Shown here piece after piece: positions 51,086-60,544 of a DNA stretch of 64,000 nucleotides. The DNA is from an uncultured Clostridia bacterium (GTDB taxonomy: Bacteria; Bacillota; Clostridia; Lachnospirales; Anaerotignaceae). The notes below the pieces were generated by a model. That model saw only the letters and a program-made list of their open reading frames with translations. It was not told the DNA's origin and did not search any database. Location: contig CAJUJJ010000013.1 in assembly GCA_910586765.1 (NCBI GenBank), positions 1-64,000 of the forward strand. The letters run 5' to 3'. The first letter of the stretch is position 1; every line of letters starts with the position of its first letter. Made by a program: the position numbers and the translations under genes.

Positions 51086-52024
51086 ATGAACAAACAGAAA
51101 ATATATTTAGCAGGTGGCTGCTTTTGGGGAACACAAAAATATATGCAGTTATTAGAGGGTGTTTTAGACACTACAGTAGGTTATGTAAATGGTGATGAGG
51201 AACAAACTTGTTATGAAGCAGTATGCAATGGCAGTGGTCATGCGGAAGCAGTAGAAGTGATTTTTGACAGTGACAAAATATCACTTTTGGAGTTATTAAA
51301 AGACTTTTATAGAACAATAGACCCTACTTGTCACTACAGACAAGGTATGGACGTAGGAATACAATACAGAACAGGTGTTTATTATATAGAACAAAGTCAA
51401 AAAGAAATTATAGCACAATCTTTAAAAGAATTACAAAAACAGTATCAAAAGCCCGTTGTAGTAGAAAATTTGCCTTTACAGCATTTTTGCAGAGCAGAAG
51501 AATATCATCAAAATTATTTGAATAAAAATCCTAATGGATATTGTCATATCAATATTGAAAAAATAATGAAACAGAAAAATCGCATTGTAGACGAAACAAA
51601 ATATAGCAAACCAGATAACGAAACATTAAAAGAAATGTTAACCCCTTTACAATATGCAGTAACACAACAAAACGAAACAGAACCACCTTTTCAAAATAGT
51701 TATTATAATATGGAAAAAGATGGCATTTATGTAGACATTACCACAGGAGAACCTCTTTTTAGTTCTAAAGATAAATTTCAATCTGGCTGTGGCTGGCCGA
51801 GTTTTACAAAAGCCATTGACCCTAATACGATTGTAGAATACGACGATTTAAGCCATAATATGATAAGAACAGAAGTCAGAAGCAGATGCGGTAATGCCCA
51901 TTTAGGTCACGTTTTTGAAGAAAACTATGGTTTAAGATACTGTATCAACAGTGCTGCATTACATTTTATACCAAAAGAAGATATGAAAAAACAAGGATAC
52001 GGAGAATTTTTAAAATTTTTGTAA
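51086..52024 (+). CDS. msrAB: Bifunctional methionine sulfoxide reductase MsrA/MsrB
   Basis: A 312-residue fusion that repairs both methionine-S- and methionine-R-sulfoxides. The MsrA half starts with LAGGCFWGTQKYM, with the catalytic C12. The MsrB half includes SGCGWPSFTKAI and RCGNAHLGHVF, with the catalytic C286 in LRYCINSAALHF. No zinc-binding CxxC pairs are evident in MsrB, so it looks like the zinc-free type. Reducing equivalents would come from thioredoxin. The ATG lies 7 bp after the amidase stop. Confidence 0.95.
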   Translation: MNKQKIYLAGGCFWGTQKYMQLLEGVLDTTVGYVNGDEEQTCYEAVCNGSGHAEAVEVIFDSDKISLLELLKDFYRTIDPTCHYRQGMDVGIQYRTGVYYIEQSQKEIIAQSLKELQKQYQKPVVVENLPLQHFCRAEEYHQNYLNKNPNGYCHINIEKIMKQKNRIVDETKYSKPDNETLKEMLTPLQYAVTQQNETEPPFQNSYYNMEKDGIYVDITTGEPLFSSKDKFQSGCGWPSFTKAIDPNTIVEYDDLSHNMIRTEVRSRCGNAHLGHVFEENYGLRYCINSAALHFIPKEDMKKQGYGEFLKFL

Positions 52025-52043
52025 TAAGAAAGAAGTGATAACA

Positions 52044-53447
52044 TTGCAATTTACACAGATAAGAGAGATATATAAAAATCAAAAACAATATGCACAAAAA
52101 GAAATTACTGTAGCAGGCTGGATAAAAACAATAAGAAGTTCCAAAGCATTTGGATTTTTAGAATTAAACGATGGTACTTTTTTTAAAAATATGCAAATAG
52201 TGCTAGAAGAAAATCAGCTTGATAATTATACTGATGTGGTAAAATGGAATGTGGGAACAGCCGTAATTGTAAAAGGCATATTGGAAGAAACACCAGATGC
52301 AAAACAACCTTTTGAATTAAAAGCAAAACAAGTAATATTGGAAGGAAGTTGTGACAGTTCTTATCCTTTACAGAAAAAAAGACATTCTTTTGAATATTTA
52401 AGAAAAATCGCTTATTTGCGTCCCAGAACAAGTACATTTTCTGCTATATTTAGAGTAAGAAGTTTAATTGCTTATGCAATACACACATTTTTTCAGCAAA
52501 AGGGATTTGTGTATGTGCATACTCCTATTATTACAGGGAGTGATTGTGAAGGGGCAGGAGAAATGTTTTCTGTTACAACATTACCATTAAAAGAAATACA
52601 AAACATGCCAGTTACAGAATGTGGTGACGTTGATTTTACAAAAGACTTTTTCGGAAAACAAACAAATTTAACAGTAAGCGGTCAACTTTCGGGAGAAACA
52701 TTTGCTATGGCTTTCCGCAATATTTACACATTTGGCCCAACATTTAGAGCAGAAAATTCCAATACTGCACGTCATGCTGCAGAATTTTGGATGGTAGAGC
52801 CTGAAATGGCTTTTGCAGATTTAGAGGACAATATGGTAATTGCAGAAGAAATGTTAAAATATATCATATCATTTGTGTTAGAAAATGCACCTGAAGAAAT
52901 GGCATTTTTTAATGAGTTTATAGATAAAGGACTTTTAAAAAGATTAGAAAATATTGTTTCATCTGATTTCGAAAGAGTAACCTATACACAAGCAATTACA
53001 ATGCTTGAAAAAGTAAAAGACAAATTTATATATCCTGTAAAACGGGGTATGGATTTACAGACAGAACACGAAAGATACTTGACAGAAGAAATATTTCAAA
53101 AACCTGTTTTTGTGACAGATTACCCTAAAGATATTAAAGCGTTCTATATGAGAAGCAATGAAGACAATAAAACAGTTGCAGCTATGGATTTACTTGTTCC
53201 AAACATTGGAGAAATCATAGGAGGAAGTCAGAGAGAGGAAAGATTAGACAAGCTGGAAAAAAGAATGGAAGAATTGTCTATGAAAAAAGAAGATTATTGG
53301 TGGTATATTGATTTAAGGAGATATGGCGGTACACGTCATTCTGGTTTTGGATTAGGCTTTGAAAGAGCTGTGATGTATTTGACAGGTATGAGCAATATTA
53401 GAGATGTCATACCTTATCCCAGAACAGTACACAATGCAGAGTATTAA
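52044..53447 (+). CDS. asnS: Asparaginyl-tRNA synthetase
   Basis: A class II synthetase that charges tRNA(Asn), about 467 residues. The N-terminal anticodon-binding OB fold (about 16-105: ITVAGWIKTIRSSKAFGFLE) is followed by the catalytic domain with motif 2 (FRAENSNTARHAAEF) and motif 3 (GTRHSGFGLGFERAVMYLTG). A GTG at 52035 is in frame, but TTG 52044 gives the conserved start MQFTQIREIYKN and follows a GAAGTG site. It comes directly after msrAB. Confidence 0.95.
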   Translation: MQFTQIREIYKNQKQYAQKEITVAGWIKTIRSSKAFGFLELNDGTFFKNMQIVLEENQLDNYTDVVKWNVGTAVIVKGILEETPDAKQPFELKAKQVILEGSCDSSYPLQKKRHSFEYLRKIAYLRPRTSTFSAIFRVRSLIAYAIHTFFQQKGFVYVHTPIITGSDCEGAGEMFSVTTLPLKEIQNMPVTECGDVDFTKDFFGKQTNLTVSGQLSGETFAMAFRNIYTFGPTFRAENSNTARHAAEFWMVEPEMAFADLEDNMVIAEEMLKYIISFVLENAPEEMAFFNEFIDKGLLKRLENIVSSDFERVTYTQAITMLEKVKDKFIYPVKRGMDLQTEHERYLTEEIFQKPVFVTDYPKDIKAFYMRSNEDNKTVAAMDLLVPNIGEIIGGSQREERLDKLEKRMEELSMKKEDYWWYIDLRRYGGTRHSGFGLGFERAVMYLTGMSNIRDVIPYPRTVHNAEY

Positions 53448-53462
53448 AAGGAGGAAAATACT

Positions 53463-53702
53463 ATGATTGATAAATATGTTATTCGTGGAATAAATGAAAT
53501 ATGGTACCATTTAAAAAAATACAAAGACAGAACAGATGAATGGAGAGCAGACTTTTATGATGAAGAAGAACAGTTGATTTGCAGTTTTGAAGGCGACGAA
53601 GAAACAATGGAAAGGCTAAAATCAGATGAAGAAACATATGCAATGGTAACAGAAATGGTAGATATTGCTATCAATATGCTAGGAGTAGATTTTGTATTAT
53701 AA
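53463..53702 (+). CDS. Small acidic protein of unknown function
   Basis: A 79-residue soluble, acidic protein that I do not recognise. It opens with YVIRGINEIWYHLKKYKDR and has a glutamate- and aspartate-rich middle (FEGDEETMERLKSDEE). The ATG follows AAGGAGG 15 bp after asnS. Too little can be said about function; a helical fold is likely. Confidence 0.7.
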   Translation: MIDKYVIRGINEIWYHLKKYKDRTDEWRADFYDEEEQLICSFEGDEETMERLKSDEETYAMVTEMVDIAINMLGVDFVL

Positions 53703-53749
53703 ATTTTTTTAATGCCTTGTATGTTTTGTAACATTTTGGAGGAGAAAAA

Positions 53750-53995
53750 ATGAAAATCAGTACAAAAGCAATACTGTTGGCAATGATATCATTTATTGCA
53801 TTTTATCTATTTGACCAATATATTTTATGTAATATAGGTTTTTTGTTAACAATAGGTGGAGATGAATATGAATTGTCTTATCATATGCCTTCTTATACGG
53901 GTATAGCACTTATTTCATCACTTGTTGTTACCTGTACTTACATTATAGTAAAAAAAATAGAGAAATTACTGGAAGAAATAAAAAAAATAAAATAA
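53750..53995 (+). CDS. Small two-helix membrane protein of unknown function
   Basis: An 81-residue protein with two hydrophobic segments: AILLAMISFIAFYLF near 7-21 and TGIALISSLVVTCTYIIV near 50-67, then a lysine-rich cytoplasmic tail (KKIEKLLEEIKKIK). The short loop between them is acidic. I know no family. The ATG follows GGAGGAG. It precedes the secreted stalk-domain protein gene. Confidence 0.7.
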   Translation: MKISTKAILLAMISFIAFYLFDQYILCNIGFLLTIGGDEYELSYHMPSYTGIALISSLVVTCTYIIVKKIEKLLEEIKKIK

Positions 53996-54082
53996 TTATA
54001 ATATTTAGGGAACAAATCAAAAAAACATATCGTCTTATACTATAGAAAACAATAAATGATAACAATTTAGGAGGAAAATATT

Positions 54083-55090
54083 ATGAAAAAAATGTGTGCA
54101 ATACTTGCGGCAATGATGGCTTTTTCTACAGTAAGTACAATGACGATATTTGCAGATGAGGTACAGCAGAAGTTGCCATTAATAAAGGAATTACCAGAAA
54201 TGAAAGAATTAGAACAAAATAATAAAGAAATGGAAAGTCAATATATGACAAAGAGTGGAACAATAAAATCAATAGAAAAAGAAAAAGACTATTATACAAT
54301 TTCTGTTACACAGCCAGATGATGAATATGGTATTATATTTACAGTAAGTCAAAACGCTTTTATTGTAAATAGTGAAAACGGTAATTTTATGACATTTGAT
54401 GAATTAAAAAATGATATGAATATTACTGCTGTTATAGCGAAAAATGCACCTATGACAATGAGCCTGCCCCCTATGACAAATGCAGTAGGTTTGGTAGTAG
54501 GAGAACAAAATTTTGCAGCAACAGGTTATTTTGATGAAGAATTGACAAGTAAAGATATTGCATCTATGTTGCAATTAAACATTTCAGAAGAAACAAAAAT
54601 TGTAGATATGGCAGGCACAAAAAAAATATTTACACAAGATGATGTAAAAAATCAAGATTGTCTTGTATTGTATGGTATCACAACAAGAAGTATACCAGCA
54701 CAAACAAATCCTGTATTTGTAATGATATTAGACAAACAAGATATAGCAGAAATAGAAGATGGTGTTGTTGGTGTAATAGAAGCAGAAGAATTACAACCAG
54801 AACAAACTCCACAAACAGAGCAGCAAACACCACCAGCAGTAACAGAACCATTGCCATTACCATTACCAGAACAAAGTTTTGTACCTTTGAGAGAAATTGC
54901 AGAAAATGAAGGATTTACTGTAACATGGACAGCAAATGACAAACCAGTATTATTACAAAAAGATGGTGTAACAATAGAAATTACAGTTGGACAAAAAGAG
55001 TATAAAAAAGGAGAAGAAGTATTACAAGCAGAAAAAGCTCCTGAATTGATACAATCTAAAATTTATGTTAGCGGAAATATATTAAAATAA
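54083..55090 (+). CDS. Secreted stalk-domain protein (copper amine oxidase N-terminal-like domain)
   Basis: A 335-residue exported protein. The signal peptide (about 1-25) ends near TIFADEV. A globular domain of unknown type spans 50-235, then a proline/glutamine-rich linker (PEQTPQTEQQTPPAV). From about 265 a half of the stalk domain common in clostridial surface proteins appears (FVPLREIAENEGFTVTW). The domain may be truncated, because it ends soon after GNILK. The ATG follows AGGAGGA. Function unknown. Confidence 0.8.
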   Translation: MKKMCAILAAMMAFSTVSTMTIFADEVQQKLPLIKELPEMKELEQNNKEMESQYMTKSGTIKSIEKEKDYYTISVTQPDDEYGIIFTVSQNAFIVNSENGNFMTFDELKNDMNITAVIAKNAPMTMSLPPMTNAVGLVVGEQNFAATGYFDEELTSKDIASMLQLNISEETKIVDMAGTKKIFTQDDVKNQDCLVLYGITTRSIPAQTNPVFVMILDKQDIAEIEDGVVGVIEAEELQPEQTPQTEQQTPPAVTEPLPLPLPEQSFVPLREIAENEGFTVTWTANDKPVLLQKDGVTIEITVGQKEYKKGEEVLQAEKAPELIQSKIYVSGNILK

Positions 55091-55097
55091 TGTAAAT

Positions 55098-55121
55098 AGC
55101 CCCCTCAAAAATGAGGGGGCT
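55098..55121. terminator. Terminator between the stalk protein and the lipoprotein
   Basis: AGCCCCCTC (55098-55106) and GAGGGGGCT (55113-55121) form a GC-rich stem. The T-tract on the plus side is short. Confidence 0.75.
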
Positions 55122-55125
55122 TAGC

Positions 55126-56067
55126 TTATTGATATTTTATTTCAAATGATTGTATATTTTCTTTTTTTCTTATGTCTGTATCTAAATATAAATAGTAATC
55201 GTGATGGCCATTTCCTTGTCCTTCTCCTACAGTATTGATATTGATTTTTTCGCCATTGACATATATTGTAACATGTTGATTTGCTATATCAGCATTTGGG
55301 TGTCTAATTTCCCCTTCTTTATCTATTGTTACAATATCATATAACATACGACCGAGCTCTACTGTTTGAGATAATACTCTTTGATAAATAGAAAAGCGAA
55401 TATATAGTCCTTCTTCTTTGTTCCAACAAAGTCTAACATCTGATATGTAGTTTCTGTTTTTTCCAGTACTGTCAAATGTTTCATCACTATTTTTATTTGC
55501 TGTTATAGTAAAATCAAAAATTTTTCTTGAAGTATCGCTTGTGTAATCATCTTCCAAAGCAATTTGCCAATCAGGTGTGTATTCAAAACAAATTTTTCTT
55601 TGGTCAGCATACCACTTTACATCACCATAAATAGCAAGAGTATCCATAAAAATAACAATTTTTCCATTAATATTATAAGAATTAATTTCATTTCTATATC
55701 TATTATTTATGTGTGTAACAATGCCAGAAGGAGATACTTTTTCAGAAATAAAAATATTTTTGGGTAATGTGCCATCTGCTGTAACTTCCTTCCAGCTACT
55801 CTCATAATTAATTTCTAAAGAAGTATCAGAACTTTCTGGGTCAGTATAATAAAACACTTCAAATCCATATTTGTTTAAATCTTCTGCAACAATGGCAGTA
55901 TAACCATTGATATTATAAGAAGGTATCGCTATACCATTGATATATGCTGTAATATCTGTATTTTCTGTTTTTAAAGTTTTTTGCGTATCATCAGCAGTAT
56001 TACAAGCAATCATAAAAAACAATAGTAAAATTGTACAAAGTGAAAACAATAAATTGTGTTTTTTCAT
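55126..56067 (-). CDS. Lipoprotein with stalk-type repeat domains
   Basis: A 313-residue predicted lipoprotein. The N-terminal segment ends in FMIACNT, with the cysteine at position 22. Two stalk-like (copper amine oxidase N-terminal-like) elements follow: YNINGYTAIVAEDLNKYG near 52-70 and INGKIVIFMDTLAIYGDVKW near 132-151. The C-terminal half, with RFSIYQRVLSQTVELG and VTIYVNGEKINI, is unassigned. It is convergent with the stalk protein at 54083; both are envelope proteins. Confidence 0.75.
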   Translation of the reverse strand: MKKHNLLFSLCTILLLFFMIACNTADDTQKTLKTENTDITAYINGIAIPSYNINGYTAIVAEDLNKYGFEVFYYTDPESSDTSLEINYESSWKEVTADGTLPKNIFISEKVSPSGIVTHINNRYRNEINSYNINGKIVIFMDTLAIYGDVKWYADQRKICFEYTPDWQIALEDDYTSDTSRKIFDFTITANKNSDETFDSTGKNRNYISDVRLCWNKEEGLYIRFSIYQRVLSQTVELGRMLYDIVTIDKEGEIRHPNADIANQHVTIYVNGEKININTVGEGQGNGHHDYYLYLDTDIRKKENIQSFEIKYQ

Positions 56068-56141
56068 AATACTCCTCCCCTATTCCCAAAATAAAGCAGA
56101 TATAGTCATTTTAGCACATATACTATAAAAATACAACAAAA

Positions 56142-56168
56142 AAATCCCCTTGTTGTATAAGGGGATTT
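56142..56168 (-). terminator. Terminator after flavodoxin
   Basis: AAATCCCCTT (56142-56151) and AAGGGGATTT (56159-56168) form a 10-bp stem, followed on the minus strand by a T-run. It ends the hrcA-to-flavodoxin unit. Confidence 0.85.
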
Positions 56169-56179
56169 CAAAAAAGGGG

Positions 56180-56659
56180 TTATAAATTGTATTCTGTAAT
56201 CCATTGAGAAAGTGATTTTTCTGTTTGTTTTCCATTTAATAATTTGCCTTTTTTCCAGTTTATATGAGGATATTGTTTTTGTAAATTCTTTTCGCAGTTT
56301 TCAATGCCACTACTTCCAGATGTTGCAAAAGGAATTACTGTTTTACCAGTGAAGTCATTTGCTTCTATAAATGTATTTATAATGGTAGGGGCAACATACC
56401 ACCAAACAGGAAAACCAATAAATATGGTATCATATTGTGAAATATCACTTATATTTTCTGCCATAGGAGGACGGAAAGCACTGTCATTCATTTCTATAGA
56501 GCTTCGGCTTTTATTATTTGTCCAGTCAAGGTCAGCAGATGTATAAGCAACTTTTGGTTTAATTTCATATAAGTCAGCACTTGCAACCTTTGACAATGTT
56601 TCTGCAACTGATTGTGTAACACCACTTGCTGAAAAATATGCTACTAATGTTTTTGACAT
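56180..56659 (-). CDS. Flavodoxin
   Basis: A 159-residue flavodoxin-fold protein. The FMN phosphate-binding loop FSASGVTQSVA is near 9-19. The later GFPVWWYVAPTIINTFIEA near 79-97 is of the flavodoxin_4 type. Electron carrier function is inferred. The gene lies 18 bp behind dnaJ in the same direction, ahead of a terminator, so it may be co-expressed with the heat-shock operon. Confidence 0.9.
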   Translation of the reverse strand: MSKTLVAYFSASGVTQSVAETLSKVASADLYEIKPKVAYTSADLDWTNNKSRSSIEMNDSAFRPPMAENISDISQYDTIFIGFPVWWYVAPTIINTFIEANDFTGKTVIPFATSGSSGIENCEKNLQKQYPHINWKKGKLLNGKQTEKSLSQWITEYNL

Positions 56660-56677
56660 ACTGCAACATTCCTTTCT

Positions 56678-57832
56678 TTATTTTTTAAATTCTTCCCTCA
56701 AGTTTTCAAAAAATCCTTTTTTTTTCTTTTCTTCTTTAGCTTCTTGAGTAGTTTCTCCTTCGCCATAAAAATCTCTAAGTAATTGTTTCTGTCTATCTGT
56801 CAAAGAAGTTGGAATTTGTACTTTAAGCGTTACAACTAAATCTCCTTTTGACTTTTCATTTCTCAATTTTGGAGCACCTGCTCCTTTTAATGTGATTACT
56901 GTTTCAGGCTGCGTACCTGCTTTTATGTTATACTTTTGTTCACCATACATTGTTTTGATACTAATTTCATCGCCCAATGCAGCCTGTATAAATGAAATAG
57001 ATACATCACAATACAAATTTAATCCTTTTCTTTTAAATACTTTATCAGACTCTACATATATTGTAACAAGAAGGTCGCCATATCCGCCACCTCTTTCTCC
57101 AATATCGCCCTTACCGCTTAAACGAATTGTCTGACCACTGTCAATACCTGCTGGTATTTTAATTTCAAATGTTTTTGTTTTTCTTACTTTTCCAGCACCT
57201 CTACAGTTTGTACAAGGGTCTTTGATTTGTTTTCCAGTACCTCCACAAGCAGAACAAGTTCTAACAGATGTCATAGCACCAAAAAGGGACTGCTGTGTTA
57301 CTCTTTCTTGTCCAGTACCATTACATCTTTTACAAGTTTCTGCGTGTGTGCCTGGTTTCGCACCTGTGCCGTGACAAGTATCACATTCATCTGTTACTGG
57401 TACAGAAATTTCTTTTGTGCCTCCAAATATAGACTCTGAAAATGAAATTTGCATATTTATATGAATGTCATTTCCTCGTCTTGGACCACTTCTTCTAGCA
57501 CTAGCACCACCGCCACCAAAACCAAACATACTGAAAATATCGCCAATATCCCCCATATCAAAGCTGCTGCTATAAAATCCGCCACCGCCCATACCACTGC
57601 TTGGGTCAAATGCTGCGTGACCAAATTGGTCATATTGTGCTTTTTTCTGAGGGTCGCTTAATACTTCATAAGCCTCTCCCAGCTCTTTGAATTTTTCTTC
57701 TGCTTCTTTATTTCCCGGATTTGCGTCTGGGTGATATTTTTTTGCCAATTTACGATATGCTTTTTTAATTTCGTCATCACTTGCACTTTTGTTTACACCT
57801 AGCACTTCGTAATAATCACGTTTGTCAGCCAC
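56678..57832 (-). CDS. dnaJ: Chaperone DnaJ
   Basis: A 384-residue type I DnaJ that activates DnaK ATPase. The J domain (1-70) has the HPD motif in KYHPDANPG. A Gly/Phe-rich region (about 75-110) and a zinc-finger region with four CxxCxGxG repeats (CDTCHGTG, CKRCNGTG, CSACGGTG, CTNCRGAG) precede the C-terminal substrate-binding domain. The start is GTG 57832, close to a GGTGGAG site. It is separated from dnaK by 180 bp with an inverted repeat. Confidence 0.97.
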   Translation of the reverse strand: MADKRDYYEVLGVNKSASDDEIKKAYRKLAKKYHPDANPGNKEAEEKFKELGEAYEVLSDPQKKAQYDQFGHAAFDPSSGMGGGGFYSSSFDMGDIGDIFSMFGFGGGGASARRSGPRRGNDIHINMQISFSESIFGGTKEISVPVTDECDTCHGTGAKPGTHAETCKRCNGTGQERVTQQSLFGAMTSVRTCSACGGTGKQIKDPCTNCRGAGKVRKTKTFEIKIPAGIDSGQTIRLSGKGDIGERGGGYGDLLVTIYVESDKVFKRKGLNLYCDVSISFIQAALGDEISIKTMYGEQKYNIKAGTQPETVITLKGAGAPKLRNEKSKGDLVVTLKVQIPTSLTDRQKQLLRDFYGEGETTQEAKEEKKKKGFFENLREEFKK

Positions 57833-57870
57833 TTACTCCACCACCTAAAACCTTTCCTTTTACAAGTTAA

Positions 57871-57962
57871 AACCTTGAGAATTTCCAAACCACATCAACA
57901 CTTATTTAGCATTTGAATACACTAAAAAGTTTTGCATTCGTTTGGGAAACATTCCCAAGGTT
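57871..57962. repeat. Imperfect inverted repeat in the dnaK-dnaJ intergenic region
   Basis: The arms are 57871-57890 and 57940-57962. The left begins AACCTTGAG, and the reverse complement of the right begins AACCTTGGG. The right arm also contains a small hairpin, TTGGGAA/TTCCCAA. The ends resemble those of the 208-bp element at 33957. It may be a related short element or an mRNA structure that reduces dnaJ relative to dnaK. This is the only content seen in the 180-bp gap. Confidence 0.5.
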
Positions 57963-58012
57963 ACTTTTTTACCTACACTTTTGTTATGCTACAATAAATA
58001 ACATTTTCTATA

Positions 58013-59842
58013 TTACAATTCTTTTCCTTCTCCGTCAACTACATCATCTTGTGGAGCTGCACCTTCTGCATTTGCTGCACCTGCTGCTTGATACAATTTT
58101 TCAGAAATTTTATAAAATTCTTGTTTTAATGTTTCTGTAGCTGATTTTACATTTGAAACATCACTTTCTGTCATAGTAGCAGGTTCTAAGTCTTTTACTG
58201 CATCTTTTAATTGATTTAATGCACCTTCTACACTACTCTTTTCTGCATCATCAATTTTTCCTTCTAAATCTGTTAATGCTTTTTCTGTTTGGAATATCAA
58301 AGAATCTGCTTCATTTTTTGCATCAATGGCTTCTTTTCTCTTTCTATCTTCTTCTGCAAATTGTTCTGCTTCTTTTACTGCTTTTTCGATTTCTTCATCA
58401 CTCAAATTAGAACCAGCAGTAATTGTGATTTTTTGTTCTTTTCCTGTACCCAAATCTTTCGCAGATACATTTACAATACCATTTGCGTCAATATCAAATG
58501 CAACTTCAATTTGTGGTACACCACGTCTTGCAGGAGCAATACCGTCAAGTTTAAACTGTCCTAATGTTTTGTTATCTCTTGCTAATTGTCTTTCTCCCTG
58601 TACAACGTGAATATCTACTGCTGTTTGATTATCTTCTGCTGTAGAGAATATTTGTTTTTTGCTTGTTGGTATTGTTGTATTTCTATCAATCAATTTTGTA
58701 GCAACACCGCCTAATGTTTCAATACCTAATGAAAGTGGTGTTACGTCTAATAACAATACGCTTCCTGCACCTTGTTCTCCAGAAAGTTTACCACCTTGTA
58801 TAGATGCACCTACTGCAACACATTCGTCTGGGTTAATGCCTTTGAATGGGTCTTTTCCTGTAAATTTCTTTACAGCATCTTGTACTGCTGGTATTCTTGT
58901 AGAACCACCTACTAACAATACTTTATCAATATCACTTGCTGTCAAATCTGCATCAGATAATGCTTGACGTACAGGTGTCATTGTTCTATCTACTAAATCA
59001 CTTGTTAATTCATCAAATTTTGCTCTGGACAATGTAACATCTAAGTGTTTTGGGCCATCTTGATTCATTGTGATAAATGGCAAATTGATATTTGTCGTTG
59101 TTGTTGTTGAAAGTTCTTTTTTTGCTTTTTCTGCTGCTTCTTTCAATCTCTGCATAGCCATTTTATCTTTGCTCAAATCCATATTTTCTGCTCTTTTAAA
59201 TTCTTCAATCAAGAAGTTGATTACTTTGTTGTCAAAGTCATCTCCACCTAAACGAGTATCACCATTTGTAGCTAATACTTCTATAACGCCATCACCAATT
59301 TCAATAATGGAAACGTCGAATGTACCGCCACCCAAGTCATATACCATTATTTTTTGTTCTTGTTCATTATCAAGACCATAAGCAAGTGCTGCTGCTGTTG
59401 GCTCATTTATAATTCTTTTTACATCTAATCCTGCAATTTTACCTGCATCTTTTGTTGCTTGTCTTTGTGCATCATTAAAATAAGCTGGTACAGTAATAAC
59501 TGCTTCTGTAACTTTTTCTCCTAAATAGCTTTCTGCATCTGCTTTTAATTTTTGTAATATCATAGCAGAAATTTCTTGTGGTGAATATTGTTTTCCTTCA
59601 ATAGACACTTTATAGCTGTTTCCCATTTCTCTTTTAATAGAACTTATTGTATTGTCTGGATTTGTAATTGCTTGACGTTTTGCAGTTTCTCCCACTAAAC
59701 GTTCTCCATTTTTTGCAAAACCAACTACAGATGGTGTTGTTCTTGCACCGTCAGAGTTTACAATAACAACAGGCTGACCGCCTTCCATTACTGCTACACA
59801 TGAATTTGTTGTTCCTAAGTCAATACCAATAATTTTACCCAT
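58013..59842 (-). CDS. dnaK: Chaperone DnaK (Hsp70)
   Basis: A 609-residue Hsp70, the usual length for low-GC Firmicutes. The actin-like ATPase domain begins GIDLGTTNSCVAVMEGGQ and contains VYDLGGGTFDVSI and LVGGSTRIPAVQ. The substrate-binding domain (about 370-510) and helical lid follow, ending DDVVDGEGKEL. The ATG follows ATAGGAGG. It is the third gene of hrcA-grpE-dnaK-dnaJ. Confidence 0.98.
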   Translation of the reverse strand: MGKIIGIDLGTTNSCVAVMEGGQPVVIVNSDGARTTPSVVGFAKNGERLVGETAKRQAITNPDNTISSIKREMGNSYKVSIEGKQYSPQEISAMILQKLKADAESYLGEKVTEAVITVPAYFNDAQRQATKDAGKIAGLDVKRIINEPTAAALAYGLDNEQEQKIMVYDLGGGTFDVSIIEIGDGVIEVLATNGDTRLGGDDFDNKVINFLIEEFKRAENMDLSKDKMAMQRLKEAAEKAKKELSTTTTTNINLPFITMNQDGPKHLDVTLSRAKFDELTSDLVDRTMTPVRQALSDADLTASDIDKVLLVGGSTRIPAVQDAVKKFTGKDPFKGINPDECVAVGASIQGGKLSGEQGAGSVLLLDVTPLSLGIETLGGVATKLIDRNTTIPTSKKQIFSTAEDNQTAVDIHVVQGERQLARDNKTLGQFKLDGIAPARRGVPQIEVAFDIDANGIVNVSAKDLGTGKEQKITITAGSNLSDEEIEKAVKEAEQFAEEDRKRKEAIDAKNEADSLIFQTEKALTDLEGKIDDAEKSSVEGALNQLKDAVKDLEPATMTESDVSNVKSATETLKQEFYKISEKLYQAAGAANAEGAAPQDDVVDGEGKEL

Positions 59843-59929
59843 AATATATATTCCTCCTAATATAAAACCATTCTTTGTTATTTTAATTTATCATTTATAC
59901 GAAACTGCTTTTCTATTGGCAGTGTTATT

Positions 59930-60502
59930 TTAATTTGCTACTTTCACCATACTATGGCGAATTACTTTATCTTTATATTGATACCCCTTTTGCATTTCCA
60001 GCATAATCACATTTTCACCATATTCTTCATTATCTTCATGTGCTACAGCTGCGTGTAAATTAGGGTTAAACGTTTCTCCTAATGCTTTAATTGGCTTTAC
60101 TCCCATCGCTGTCAATATTTCTTGAAATTGTTTGAGTGTCATAGCAACACCTTTATAAAAACTATCTTCTGCATTGTTTTCACATTCTACTGCAACAGCT
60201 CTTTCTAAATTATCTACAACAGGAAGCAGTTTTTCCACTGTACTTCTTACACCATCATCATACATACTTGCTTTTTCTTTTATTGTTCTTTTTCTAAAAT
60301 TATCAAATTCAGCAAAACATCTTTGATATTTGTCAAGATAATCTGCACATTGTGCTTCCAGCTTTGCAACAATATCTTCTTGTGTTTGTTCCTGCTGTTG
60401 TTGTGTATCTTCTTCTGCTACAGTTTCTTCTTGTTGTGCAACTTCTTGCAATTCTTGCTTTTCTGTTTCTATTTCTTCTACTTCTTTATCCTTTTCTTCC
60501 AA
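59930..60502 (-). CDS. grpE: Nucleotide exchange factor GrpE
   Basis: A 190-residue GrpE. An acidic, glutamine-rich N-terminal coiled coil (about 1-60) precedes the dimerisation helix and the C-terminal beta domain, with FNPNLHAAVAHEDNE and GYQYKDKVIRHSMVKVA. It releases ADP from DnaK. The start is TTG 60502, behind AGAGGT. It lies between hrcA and dnaK. Confidence 0.96.
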   Translation of the reverse strand: MEEKDKEVEEIETEKQELQEVAQQEETVAEEDTQQQQEQTQEDIVAKLEAQCADYLDKYQRCFAEFDNFRKRTIKEKASMYDDGVRSTVEKLLPVVDNLERAVAVECENNAEDSFYKGVAMTLKQFQEILTAMGVKPIKALGETFNPNLHAAVAHEDNEEYGENVIMLEMQKGYQYKDKVIRHSMVKVAN

Positions 60503-60544
60503 TGGTAAAACCTCTTTTCTTTGTTTACTCTGTTTATTATTTTA

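Noticed and set aside
54658..54909. Frames within the stalk-protein gene, both strands
   Set aside because: Shadow frames of a supported gene with low-complexity Pro/Gln codons.
58219..59381. Long plus-strand frames opposite dnaK
   Set aside because: Antisense shadows of a highly conserved gene; no start context.
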